Assembly (NCBI GenBank): GCA_015680685.1
Contig: MNCI01025186.1
Location: 1,505 to 65,504, forward strand
Direction of reading: 5' to 3'
Origin: Gnetum montanum
Taxonomy: Eukaryota > Streptophyta > Gnetopsida > Gnetales > Gnetaceae
Length of the DNA stretch: 64,000 nt
Every line of letters begins with the position of its first letter. Position 1 is the stretch's first letter. A program made the position numbers and the translations under genes. A model generated the notes under the pieces. It was not told the origin of the DNA and made no database searches. It was given only the letters and a program-made list of their open reading frames with translations. Of the stretch, positions 33,991 to 46,213 are shown in pieces.

Positions 33991-34209
33991 TCCTAGCATA
34001 TTCAATTATGGTTTGTGCCTCCTAGGTATGCTCCCTTGTCTATTGTATCATACTTTTGGATATTGTGCATGTCCTAAGCTTCTTAGTATATTTTTGACCT
34101 CATTTAGATACCTTAAGATTCTTTTGATATGTACCTTTAGATTTTGTATTTCATTTGGAATTGAGTCTTGGTTTCTTGCTAAGGGGATGCACTAACTATC
34201 TTGCATTAG

Positions 34210-35145
34210 TGCAATGACATCATTGCACCTCTTGATTACCCCAGGTTATGTCTAGCTACCAAAACTATGATCCGATTGGCTAGGTCTATGTTGATAAACC
34301 TCCATTAAATCCTAAGCATTGATGAATCTTCTATATTTTATTAAGAAAACTATAAATACCTAAGATGAGCCCTTTTGCATATCATTCATAACTTGGGCAT
34401 TTCGTTTGGGCTTTTGGCATCTAGTTTTTGTGAAGAGATCTTCTTCCCCTAGGTAAATTGGTATCCTTCCTTATTTATATGTGTATTTTGGGTCATCTCT
34501 TTCACAAGTGTGGCTAGAATATGTTAGAGTGCTACCTTACTTACATAGCCCAAAACCATTTGGTTGATGCAGAGTCAAGCTTTTACATAGTGAATAAAAC
34601 TTGTGGCTTCTCTTTTTTATTGTTAATATCTTAAATATTAAAAACATAAAAATATTTATTTAATTTCTATTTAAATAAGCTACAAAAATTCATCCTTATC
34701 CAAGGAGGTGATAACTATACAACATGGTTTTCGGCCATCAAGGTTGTGACTAAGAGCCATTTATCACTTTCCATGTTTGGTGTTACACCTATCTCATAAG
34801 GGATTGCAACACAAACATTGCATCTATTCCCATAAGGGATAGTGATGTAAGAGTGATTATTATTGTTTTGGTCTTATATTCATAAAATCTATAAAAATAT
34901 TCATAAAATCTATAAAAATATCCATAAAATCTATAAAATTATAAAACTTTCTCAATCTCTATACCAAGACAAAATAATTATTAATGATATTATATGTATC
35001 ATATCATCTTTTATATTTATTTAACACAATGATATACATGAGTGTTCTTGGAAATACACTCAATATCGTCTTTGAAGCCTATGACCGGATTGCACTAAAT
35101 TCTATATAATAAATTCCATTGATCAAAACTGTGAGATCCATATCA
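34210..35145 (+). repeat. LTR of a plus-strand Ty3/gypsy fragment (start approximate)
   Basis: It ends ...CCATATCA at 35145, two bases before a tRNA-Asp-like primer site. TATAAATA at 34351-34358 is a candidate promoter. A repeated phrase TCATAAAATCTATAAAAATA occurs three times at 34881-34940. The left end is nominal. Confidence 0.5.
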
Positions 35146-35146
35146 T

Positions 35147-35164
35147 TGGCACCATTACTAGGAA
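35147..35164 (+). promoter_or_regulatory. Degenerate primer binding site (tRNA-Asp type)
   Basis: TGGCACCATTACTAGGAA differs from the Ty3/gypsy (Athila-type) TGGCGCCGTTGCCGGGGA mainly by transitions, as expected for a methylated, decaying copy. Confidence 0.6.
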
Positions 35165-35259
35165 AGGCATTTGTGAATTATCTTAAAATACTTATACATT
35201 TACAATTTTCCACTTTTTAAGTTTTTTATTTTGTAAAAAAATAAAGGATCGAAGCAACC

Positions 35260-37420
35260 ATGGTTGAATTAAATGATAAAGATATATTGAAGCAAAAACC
35301 TCAATTGCTTCAAATTACTTTAAAAATTATGGTGAATGATGTAGCACCTCCTATCATGATGAAATTTCATCAAGACAATAATGAGGATATCACCTAGCCC
35401 ATATGTAATTCTTAATGTGTTTTGTATGCATGTCTTTTGTGTGTGTGTGTGTGTGATATTGATCTTGATGATTCAAGAATGTTTTGACATATGTGGGAAT
35501 GTTTAGATATGTCTAGATGATCAAGGTTTCAAGATAATAATTTTTATTTTTTATGAACATGTTTGGAGAGATATCTCCTTTGGGAGAAAGAAATCTCCTT
35601 CATGCTCAAGACATCTCTACTAAATCAAGAAGCCTCATGCAAGATGTCTCAGATGACTACAAGATATGTCCTTTAGCTTCAATATGTCTTCTCTACAAAT
35701 TAAAAACTTTCAATTAGGATGTCTCTTACTTCTCCAAGACATTTTTGTTGAGAATGAGATGTTATTATACAAATTTTTAATGACTTAAAATTATAAATTT
35801 GAGATATAGAAAGATGAAGAGACATGGGGGAAAATGTATAAATAGATCTTTTGGTCCTTCATTTTTAGTTAAGAGAGTATATAAAGTGAGAGGAGAGCTC
35901 AAGAGTGAAAAGTGAGAAGAGAGAGCTTTAGCCAGTTACCTTGATCATCATCCTTATGTGTGATTACTTTGTTTGAGTATATTGTGAGAGTTGGATTGAA
36001 TCACTTATCTATCCTTGGAAGTGTATGTTTCCTTTACGTTTGTAAAATTTTCTTTTGAGTAATAATAAAGAGTTTACCTTTCTTTTTTATTCAATTTAGT
36101 TATTTTTGAATTGAGAGAGAGTGTGGATTCTGGAATCCAAGGAAGCTCCTCATTGGACAAATTAGAAAGAGGGTATGATATACATCGATGATTTTGCAAA
36201 TAACCTAGAGAAGCTACACCTATCACCTTCAAAGAGAATTTGTTCAATCAATACTTCATTGAGAATTTGGTAGATTACAAATTCTTTTCACCCCAATAAT
36301 CAAAGTATGCTATTCATGAAAAGTAAGAGCTTCATGATATATTACAAAGTAGGAGTATAAGTGCATACATGCTAAAAAATAGACATGACATTCTCCTAGA
36401 TGCTTCCATTGCTACAACATGAATGATTTTACAATAATGAGGTCATGCATCTTTATCCATGGCACCTAAGCTATACTTGTGGTAATTTGAAGTAGTCTAT
36501 CATTCCACATTTATCTTACCAACATTTGGATGAAGGTGTTTATGGATTGGTTGAGCCATTGTCTCTCGAGATCTACCAAGGTCAAATTCATGAAGTAGTT
36601 TTCATCTCTTCTAAAAGAATTCAAAAAATTAGAATTAAAGAGGATGATATGGTTGACATTCCAACATTTAGTGGGAAGTTAAATGATGATTTGTAGCTCC
36701 ATGTTTAAATATTTTTCACCTCTTGTGAACTATAAGGGTTGAACAGTGAGTGGTTGAAACTTCATCCTTTTTCCCACACACATAATAATCATTCCAAAAT
36801 ATGGTATCAAGCTCTTCCACTCAATTCCATCTCTTCTTTGGTAAATATGTTAAACTATTTTAATGTTAGATTTCAATCTTATGCTCGAGTTACAAACCTT
36901 AGAAATAAGATAGTAGGATGGAAGCAACATACCAATAAATCATTGGATGTTATCATAGAATGGTATAATTACATGCTTAATTAATGTTCAAATCATGGGT
37001 TTAGCAAACATGACCAATTAATGCACCTAGTAGAAGAAGTACATCTACAAAGTCATGAAATAGTGGATATGTATGTCATTGGTAATCTATAACAAAGCTC
37101 AATGTCTCAAATTACTATTATTTTAGATGATGTATCTAAATTGAAAGGTGAACAACATAAGCATGCCAATGTAGAGGAAGCTAAAATAAATCCTTAATAT
37201 CAAAAGGATGTAAAGAATGTTGAATGTATGATCTAACCTTTTGACACTATTGAAGCCCATGTTTAAGAAATCTTGAGAATCTAAAAGACTTTGGTAGACC
37301 TTGATAATATTAAATCAAAAGATGGAATTAGGTTTTAAACATTTGAAAAATAAAGTTAATGAAAAATATTTAAGGGAAGTTACACCATAAGGTAAAAATG
37401 AAAGAAATAAAATGGGTAAG
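35260..37420 (+). pseudogene. gag: Ty3/gypsy gag remnant with probable nested insertion
   Basis: A start-like MVELNDKDILKQKPQLLQ lies at 35260. The capsid-type region is near 36640-36980: VDIPTFSGKLNDDL, KIWYQALPLNSISSLVNMLN and FNVRFQSYARV..LRNKIVGW, the usual Ty3/gypsy order. More coding-like sequence runs to about 37400 with many stops. Between about 35400 and 36170 the frame is replaced by non-coding DNA with a (GT)n run, TATAAATA at 35837-35844 and AGATGTCTC words, probably a nested LTR-like insertion whose ends and target duplication could not be fixed. Confidence 0.6.
35437..35453. repeat. (GT)n microsatellite
   Basis: A run of eight or nine GT dinucleotides inside the non-coding insertion in the gag remnant. 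Confidence 0.85.
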
Positions 37421-37885
37421 AGGTCTTACCATGATTAAATTTCTTATCCTTATGGTCCTTTTTTCTAGCTTCAACTTCAACAAGGAATGAAACTTGATCC
37501 TTGAAGTGTTTCCTCTACATTACAACAAACTTCATCATGTCATCCTCCTTTCTACCATGAAAATCAATAGCCTATGAACCAAATATCTCATGAAGAAACC
37601 CCTCAATATTAATCACATTCACCATAATCATCTTGACAATGAAAAATTCAACAATGTTTATCATGATATCCTATGCCATTACAGGAGGGAATTTTAAATC
37701 AACCATAACAAGAATATGTTTAGTTCCTTAATGCCATGTACTACCCTCATTTTCAATAATCATATACTATTAGGTAGTACCATAATAATCATGTTCCTTC
37801 CATGGCATGAAAGTCATCATCTCATAGACAAAACCATTTTTGTAAGGAAAATAAGAACACAATTGTCTATGAGGATTCGTAAGGA

Positions 37886-38290
37886 TCAAGAACTTAGAAA
37901 AAAGGTTGAATAGGTTTTCCAATTTGAACAACTAAGACAACCAAAATCACACTCAAATTTATGTCATTTCCAAACTTAGGTACTTCCACATTTGGAGGGT
38001 AGAATCCTTGCATACCTCCAAAATTTATTTCATTAAAAATGTAATTTAAAGAATACCAAAACATTTACAAAGTTAGAGCTCTACATGGAGTTTTTCTTGT
38101 AGGAAATACACTCACCCTCAACAGATCCCAAAAAGCTTAAAATGTGGCTTCAAGAATCCCACAACCTTTACAATGACATGAGCTCCACACAAACTGTTTT
38201 CTCATTAGATACATACTTAATCCCACATGGTCCTGATAAGCTCAATAGATTCTTTCTTACAAGAAGAACAATAATTAAACAAACAAAAAG
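37886..38290 (-). repeat. Second copy of copia LTR sequence
   Basis: Matches 32906-33280 in the same orientation (for example GGATCAAGAACTTAG, GTAGAATCCTTGCATACCT and AGCTC.ACA.GGAGT phrases in order). No primer site lies before it, so it is probably a 3' LTR or a solo fragment of a second element. Confidence 0.6.
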
Positions 38291-39679
38291 GTAAAAAATA
38301 TCCCCCTTTTGAGTGATGTCGAAAACTTAAGAAAATGGGTTAGTATAATACCATATGATTAAACAATTAAAGCACAATTGTGTGTGTGTATATATATATA
38401 TATATAAGGATGGAAGAGATGGATAGTAGTTGATGGGTACACATCCTTCAACATAGGGCTAATTAAAACAAGTTCCATTAAGAGCTTCTCCTTATACTTA
38501 AAGCACATAATCCATATAACACAAAGAGACATAATCAAAGCCTTTCAAATGTTGATCTACATTATTTCCATTTAGGACCAACAAGTAAGTATTAAAGATC
38601 AAGTATCATGTCCTTGAACCAACATGCCATAAGTAAAGATATGTATCCAAATATATCATTTATAATACCAAAACATTTATTAGTTGTATATACTAATTAT
38701 TTCAATCATATAATTGTAAAGACTATTTTTACAAAGACAATAATGATCAAATTTTAGCAGATAGTCTTCACATCATATGATAACTTAGTAACCTCAAGAA
38801 TATATCATACCTTTAATATATCAAATACCTTTAACATATCAAACTTTCTTTCCTTTTTTGGACATAAGCAAAAAGATAATACACAATAATTCTCTATTGG
38901 AAATGGAGAGATGAATTACACAAACATCTTGATAGCTTCCAAAAAAAACATAAGATTAGCTTAATAACTCAAATGGATTCAATTGTTAATGATATGCTCA
39001 CAATGACCTCGAAGAGGTATATTTATATATTCATTTTAATTACAAATACTAGTACAAAGAAAATTTATCACAAGATAAAAGATTCAAAAGTAACTTGATC
39101 AACATTAGCTTATACTTTCACTTAGATAATTTAGCAAAAAAAAATATGAATAAACCTATTCTTTCTCATTATCTAGAGAGAGAAGTCTTATTCTTAAGTG
39201 TTTTTTGGTGAGAGTCTAAGAGACTCTCCCTACACTAGTGGAAAAAAGAAAATATTGTTGATGAGGTATAGGCTCCCCAACACAATTGCTAGACTTCTTC
39301 CCAACATCTTTAAAAAAAATGCATCTATGATTTTCCAAGTTAGCAAGATAGTACTTGATCACCATTCATATAGTACTAAATCTACATTATAGTGGCAAGA
39401 TCAAGTATAGAGACCTTTGACCTTAAAATATCCCATTAGTAGTCCCTTTAATAAAATATAAATTTCAAACTTTTCAACATAGATATCAGCGTAATCTCAA
39501 CAAGTATCTCCTTTTGATAGTTGCCTTTCCTAATAGATTCATGAATTACATTGAAGCATCCTAATCATTTGATTTATCATCAAATCATATAATATTGTCC
39601 AACAAGTAATTTGGAACATAATAATATGATATGTGTTAGACCATAGGACATATACTCTCTATCAACAAAGAGATGGTCT
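38291..39679. other. No gene seen; contains (TA)n/(TG)n microsatellite
   Basis: AT-rich sequence with stops in all frames. A TGTGTGTGTATATATATATA run lies near 38382-38406. It may be the body of the second copia-family copy bounded by 37886-38290 and 39680-40360. Confidence 0.4.
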
Positions 39680-40360
39680 TTCAAGAAAACTTACCAAACC
39701 TTACCTTATGTGTTCTTTTTTCTTAATCCTTAAAATAATTCAATGCCCATTAAAATTTTAATGGTCACATGTTTTTATCTACAGCTCAACATCTTATAAG
39801 ATCAAAGTTTTCTTTGGATAACCAAAGATTTCCAAGCATCAATTTAATTAATTTTCTAATTAATATTCATAACAATATACTAATCTAAACTAACTTTAGC
39901 AAGCCAAGAAATAAAGATTTACCATTGCTTAACTTTCTTGATTCTAAACATGGAAATGATTAATGAAATTTGAGATGGGATCCTCCATCATAGAGTATTA
40001 CCCTAGCATGCAACTATTGCTTACCTTTTCTGTCATTAACATCTTTGTTTGAATCTTCAAATTCATTTGAGATTGCTGCTTTTTCATGCTAATGTTCTTT
40101 AAAATAATAGGATTGATAATTTTTATTAGTTATGTATTTTATCCTCCAATTTCATCAAATATCATCCTTTCCTCTTATTCATTGGTTCTCCAAGCTTGCT
40201 TACCTTGCAAATTCCTCTTACTAGGATCTTCTTGATAAGATTAGCCACATTATTTTTTCTATTGGAGGGTAATAATAATCTTGTCCAAGTTTACATATTT
40301 CACAAAAAAATATAGGATATCTCTAATTTGGATTGGATAATCAAACCTGGTCTTGTTTCA
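39680..40360 (-). repeat. Dispersed repeat, copy 2
   Basis: Partner of 30990-31460 in the same orientation, with roughly 150 extra bases near 39750-39930. No readable domain remains. Confidence 0.5.
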
Positions 40361-40469
40361 TTGAAAAGATGATGACAATGTATTTATTCTCTATTATGGA
40401 ATCATATTATACAAAAAAAATGATATGTGTTGAGGTGTAACTAACATATTTTTAGTTTTATTTTTATTT

Positions 40470-43300
40470 AGAATTATCTATGTTGGATATGGATCCCTTG
40501 TCAGATGATATAAAGAGGATCTATGAAAATTTATTTAAAGGAAAGGTTTTGTTAAAGCATGAATGTACAAAGGATGGATTCCTTGTGAGAGGAACAATTT
40601 ATAGAATTTAAGTAGATGATACTATGGTAGATTCATAAACATAAAATACAATAGAGTTTATATGTAATATAGAAGACACAATGGATTGTTGTGTTATTCA
40701 TCCATTTGATAATGAAATTGGTGTATATATTGAATCAATTGATGAAGAATGTCATGAATATTATCTATTCTTCAAGGATATCCTATTAATGATAGTATAG
40801 AAAGAGGATCATGTATATGATATCTTGAATTCTCAATTCCTTTCCCTTCCAAGAAGTATTTCCAATCTTGCTAAGATAAATATATGGGTAGAAATTAAGT
40901 TTGTTGATCCTATAAATAGTAGGCCAATGCATCCTATATGCATTGCATTCATAGATTAGAAACATTATAAGAGTATGAGGAAGGATGACCTTATTGATAA
41001 TAGAGAATATAACTAAATCATCTCACCATCCTGACTATTTTCTATCCATCATGTATGCTAATTGTTGTAAGAGGAATTGTATGCAAACTATTACTATGGG
41101 AGATATTGAGAGGACTCTAAAAATGATGTTCATGATGAGCTATAATGAAAGAAGATCATACATTTATGCATGAATTTGAATCAAATCATGTTATCAAGGA
41201 TGGAATACATATATTGAAGAAAATAAAATATTTTTGGATTTAGATTTATAAGTCTTGGCATACAATTCATGGTATTCTAAGTAGTACATTCTACAATCAT
41301 TTCTATAATTTCAAGGATGTACATGCATTTTTTAATCATGAAAACACATGAGAGGTAAAGCCTAGATCAAGCACAATTGCAGCAATAATGATTTTTGAGA
41401 GAGTGGTTGATGATATGGCTAACTAGTCAGTGTTAAAATGTAGACAATTATGAGGGATGGAACATCTAAACCAATTAAAACATTGTCTATGAATATGAGT
41501 CAATGCCTTTTATTGAAAAATTATATTAATACTAGATTAGCTAATCTAGGATTACCACTAATTAGCAAAAGTCAATTATCAAAGATTTTCAACAAATACT
41601 ATCCATATGAAACTTTCAATAGAAATAATGATTTCTCAATTCGTAGAACTTGTCATGCGTTGGACAAGTAAAAGAAATGTAGCAAAGACCCTTTTGAAAG
41701 AAATAGAATTCAAAGGGATCTTCAGAATTTATATGATTTTGGAACTATGTGTAGGAACATATACTACATTTACATGGATCTAGCAACAAAGCAACTTGAT
41801 AATTACATATGCATCATTAATGATAGAATGGATAAGTCAAAAACTTCATTGCTAAAACTACCAATCTTGCCTAAGTGAGTTCCCAAGAAGAAGAGATTCA
41901 AAATATCTCTTATAGGAATCCTAGTGAAAGGATGGGAATATGGAGGTCTCAGGAATTTTAGTTATTTTATATACATATGGGTTCGTAATTTATCATAAGA
42001 TCTTTATCAAAATGCTTGAGAGATTTGGAGGTTAATCTTGTAGATAGGTATGGTGATATGATTAAGGAAAAATACAATTTTAGAAGATGCTCACTTATGA
42101 AAGCCCTACTCCACCATTCAAAAATAGTACATGGAGAATAGAATCATTTAGATTATTTAGATGAAATCAATACAAGACCTAATTTTAAGTCATTGCCTAC
42201 CACACTTTTTCTACAAATGGATAGCTACAAAGGAAATAACAAGAATAGATATTTTTTCCTTTATTTTTCATTGCTTACAACAAGAATAATTTTCAAGGTT
42301 ATAGAGTTAAGCTTTCTTCCAATAGGGCATACACATGAGGATATTGATGGAAGTTTCAAAAGACTTTCAATGGCTATGAAAAAAAGAAGATATAATTTTT
42401 CTACTAGAGCTTATGGACATGTATCATATTATTGATAAAGATAGTGGAAGCACCTACGTCCCATATTATATTGATATGGTATATGACTTTAAAGGATTTA
42501 TTAAAGGATAGATATCAAGTCAAGTAAAGAATCTTTGTGAAATGCAACATATTCATTATATCAAATTCTACTTGAAGAAGAGAACTCCTATGATGATATG
42601 GAAAAGAAAGATTAGGAAAAAGATTGGTCTAAACCGTTCAAGCTATTGGAAATTGTTAATGGACATCCAAGTTTTCCTAAGGATCCTAGACATTACATTT
42701 ATTCAAATAGAGTACATAACAATGATTACATATTGCATTAGAGCTCACATCTTTGGAAAAATAAAAAGTTAAAGTGGATGGAAAAAATAAATTATTGGAA
42801 AAAATTCTTAGAAAAATTAAATTATTTTCAAGACATGATAGTATGTGGAGATGTCATCAGAGAATATTTCTAGCCAAGAACTCTTTAGAAGGATATTATG
42901 GATTCAAGATTACACATTGATGGAACTCAAGTAAAGAAGAAGAAAGTTTCATATGTTTGATTATGGAATAAGAAGATAAGAAGGTTATTTAGTCTATTTT
43001 TTTTAATCACAAATGGGATGATGCTTTTTTTTAGGCAAGGAGATGGAAATGAAGCAGATATTATATTGGTGGAAAAAGCAAGAAATATTGAATCAAGGAA
43101 GGACATTATAAAAGATATAATAGTGAACTTGTTCATACCAAAATAAAAAGTAAAAAAATGCATGGATTATGAATGGATATATCATGAGAAGGATACTAAA
43201 ATTAGAATTATGCAACCTACCTAAGTGGTTTTTACGTGGATAACAAAAACAAGAGATAAAAAAAAGGTGAAACTGAATAGGAAAGCAAAGTTTACAATCA
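40470..43300 (+). pseudogene. Decayed gene resembling DUF7869 proteins
   Basis: A plus-strand reading frame with many stops and shifts keeps a clear protein signal. Near 40480-40610: MDPLSDDIKRIYENLFKGK. Near 41810-41870: INDRMDKSKTSLLKLPILPK. At 42193-42435: LFLQMDSYKGNNKNRYFFLY, then SFLPIGHTHEDIDGSFKRLS. The combination of MD.....NKNRY..., GHTHEDID and an upstream DKSKT.LP segment is what I recall of DUF7869-domain proteins, a family of unknown function found in transposon-like multicopy genes. Coding character persists to about 43300. No terminal repeats were found. The name is from memory of motifs; the gene is not functional here. Confidence 0.6.
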
Positions 43301-43349
43301 AAGATATGTTGTGAGAGAATGCAATTGCTAATGTATAGAGCATGGATAA

Positions 43350-44172
43350 AATTGCATAATATATGATTACAAGATGATATCCATACTTATATTTCTAAGA
43401 ATGATATGCATATATGACAAGATTTCCTTATACTTTCCTCATTGTGAAGTGATATAAATAATTTTTCTGAAAGGATTGAATTAACTCTATTGAAGTATCT
43501 ACTAATATATACTTTGAAATATATAAGTGCTTACTTTAAGTTGACATGATATGAATTACTTTTTAATATTAATGAAAATCACACAATGGTAGATATTTAT
43601 GATTATCAATTTAAGTAATGTAGTAATTTTACCATATATTATAATATTTGTAAATATTACTACTCATTTATCAAAAAAATTAATAATTTTAAAGATTCCA
43701 AAAATAATGGTACATTCCAAATATAACAAAAACCTTCCTATCTTAAATAAAAAAAATTATCACTAAACTTTTCTTAACTCACATAAACATGTCAAAGACT
43801 AATAAAAATTATGCCATAGTTTTAATCAATAAAATAAAAAATACTAAATATTTAATTTAATTATAAAAAATACCCTACATATTAAAAAATACAATCTTAT
43901 CTTTACATTCCATATATGTCTTATCCATAACCAGCATGAAAAGCCTACCAAACTCATGCACCAGGTTAGTACATATAAGCTAAACATGAATTAAAAATGC
44001 ATAAAAATAAATATACATGAGTATAAAAATATGATACTAGAAATCCAACTAACCAATATGCATAATTCAAAGAATGACTATAAAGCAAAACTCACCACAC
44101 AAAAACATCTAAGAATCCAAGAGCATAAGATGAAGATACTAACCTAGGCATCTAAAAATACAAGTTGTGACA
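43350..44172 (-). repeat. 3' LTR of chromovirus (left boundary unknown)
   Basis: On the minus strand an LTR start TGTCACAACTTG begins at 44172, right after a purine-rich AAGGAAGGGAGGA. This is the layout common in plant chromoviruses, where the pol end runs into the LTR. The left end is nominal; the sequence is AT-rich and without genes. Confidence 0.5.
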
Positions 44173-44366
44173 TCCTCCCTTCCTTAAGAAACTTCCTTGT
44201 GTAAGATCTTAGGATAAGATGGAAACTTATCACACTCAAACTCCTAAGTCAATTCTTGGGAATCATAATGACTTCACAAGACTTTTACCATAGAAACTAC
44301 CTTGTTGTGTAATCAAACCTTCATTTGATACATGATCCTAATAGCAAATTCCATATATGAAGCATC
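44173..44366 (-). pseudogene. pol: Chromovirus pol C-terminus (split by element 2)
   Basis: Minus-strand translation gives DASYMEFAIRIMYQMKV, then VVSMVKVL and FECDKFPSYPKILHKEVS, matching the tail of chromovirus Pol where the chromodomain-type VKV.W and YP.LF motifs sit. It joins in frame to 61781 once element 2 and one ATCAT are removed: the upstream part ends VVDSIKLQSYD. Confidence 0.7.
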
Positions 44367-44371
44367 ATCAT
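44367..44371. repeat. Target site duplication of element 2 (left), ATCAT
   Basis: ATCAT directly before the LTR start at 44372, repeated at 61776-61780 directly after the other LTR. Confidence 0.9.
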
Positions 44372-45174
44372 TGAAACACCGTGAAAATTGCGAATCGGCC
44401 TAGGGCGAAGATTCACGATTCGGGCAAAAGTTTGCAGTAGAAATCTAGAAGACAGAATAAGGCAAAGAGGCGTGCAACATCAAGTCTCCAAGTTTCTTAA
44501 AAATTCTAACTTTGTTTTGTTTTCTCTCTTTACGCCACATTACGCAACATAGCGTCATGTCGCTCGGCGTAATTCTGCTTAATGTAGCGCGATATTGGAA
44601 GGTAGTTTACTTTGGCGAATATGACAAAGTTTAAGGCCTAAGCAGCGGACTACAACTTGTCGCACATTCTACCAAGTCTTTTGTTCAAGACTGAATTTAC
44701 GCTCCATTACGCAGAGCAGTGTAATGAGCTTCGAGGAAGTCAAAGTTAGAGTCCAAAGGAGCGTGGCAGATTGGCTTCTTTTTTGCAGATTTTTCGCTTT
44801 ACGCTTATTACACTACGAAGCGTAAACAAGCATAACTTATTATGAGGTTGACTATTTTTACGCTCCATTACGCTTTGTGAAGTAAATAAGTGTAAAGCAG
44901 CTTGAGTTAACTACTTTTATGCTCTATTATGCTCTGCCACGCTATGCAGCGTAAACAAGTGTAATATAGTGTAAATTTAGCTAAGGCAGTACCAGACACG
45001 CACCTGCTATCCATACACAGCAATACGCTTATCAGCGTATCGCATCATAATCATGAGGCAGCTTCAGCAGGAGTGGTTTACAGCATACTTCGCCCCCCCC
45101 CCCCAAGACATAATGCGGCATGACCAGCTTTAACAAAAAAATTATCAAGTCAACGGTGTTTTGAAAGTTTGAGA

Positions 45175-45206
45175 CACGTGTCATCAGGGCTGTGCCTTCC
45201 CACGTG
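45175..45206 (+). promoter_or_regulatory. Paired CACGTG G-boxes
   Basis: CACGTG at 45175-45180 and 45201-45206, 11-42 bases upstream of the TATA box. G-boxes bind plant bZIP/bHLH factors. The first is kept at 60985-60990 in the 3' LTR; the second is mutated there to CACATG. Confidence 0.55.
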
Positions 45207-45216
45207 ATGCTGAACT

Positions 45217-45224
45217 TATAAATA
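45217..45224 (+). promoter_or_regulatory. TATA box in 5' LTR of element 2
   Basis: TATAAATA, identical at 61027-61034 in the 3' LTR. Likely core promoter of the genomic RNA. Confidence 0.7.
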
Positions 45225-45970
45225 CTCCAGTTGGCAGAGGAGAGAAGAGAGAGGAGGATTTTCTTCTTTTGAAGGAAACAAGGCATTTTTTGAGCATTGG
45301 CAACAGGAGTGATCAGTCTTTTGCAAAAAAATTATCCTCTTCATTGGAGATCATTAGCAGCTTGAAGCAAAGATTACCGAGGGCAAAAGGAGCAGATCAG
45401 AGATCGAGAGATCATCTGGTACGATTGGCAAGGTTTATTGATCAGAAACAGTTGATCGATAGACATCCAGGCTTGCCCTTCCTTGCATTCCACTTTTGGC
45501 TTACGAGGTAGATCAACCTTCATTCTGTTCTCCCTTTTAAACAGTTTTCTTATTGTTTCGTGTATGCTTCGCACAAAGATAAGCGAAGTTTGCCATTAGA
45601 ACATTGTATGCAATATATTCAGCTTTTGAGTCAAATCATAGATCTTGGAATTACGCATCTTTTCTAAATCTGATCTTCCTTATCACGTTGACGTTATCAT
45701 TATTTCAAGTTCTCTACATTGTTTTCTACTCCCTCTATGATTCACTAAATTAATTCGTTTCATGAAAAATATATATAAAATATATATACTACCGCGATAT
45801 TTGATAATTTACTAATTAAGTAAGTCCCTGTCTAATCGATAAGACTGTTCAGGGCACCTCGGATTCGTTTTCTCTAGCATGGCCCTCACATGGATCCGTG
45901 GTTAAGACTGTGTACATGGATCTTCGCTCGGTATTTCCAGCGACCGACGTTTTCCATCGTTACCATTTTC

Positions 45971-45990
45971 TGGCGCTAGAAGAAGGGCTT
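45971..45990 (+). promoter_or_regulatory. Primer binding site of element 2 with extended tRNA match
   Basis: TGGCGCTAGAAGAAGGGCTT, six bases inside the LTR. Similarity to a tRNA 3' end continues through the T loop to about 46003, as in element 1. Likely tRNA-Asn (from memory). Confidence 0.8.
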
Positions 45991-46213
45991 GAACCTCTGA
46001 TTCATATTTTACGAGTAACCCTGTAAGCAATCCGTACCCACGTTCACATAACGTAAACATAATACCTCTAGGGAAGTTTACAAAATTGTGTGGTGTAGAT
46101 TGGTCACAGTAACGATTCCTTTGGAATCCTACAAGGTAGAAAGCCCAATTGTAATTCCATTTTTCTGTCACCTTTTAAATATTTTCATTTGTTGTTATCG
46201 ATCTATCTGAGAG

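Larger units (their letters stand above)
44372..45964 (+). repeat. 5' LTR of element 2
   Basis: 1,593 bases beginning TGAAACACCGTG. It ends CGTTACC where the partner LTR ends TGTTACA, so the terminal A has mutated. U3 at 44529-44955 holds ten exact TTACGC/GCGTAA words by hand count. Two CACGTG G-boxes (45175-45180, 45201-45206) precede the TATA box at 45217. A run of 12 C lies at 45093-45104. Confidence 0.92.

Noticed and set aside
35405-36145. Exact ends for a nested LTR inside the gypsy gag remnant
   Set aside because: A TG...CA candidate can be drawn, but its flanks do not form a target duplication, so only a probable insertion is noted.
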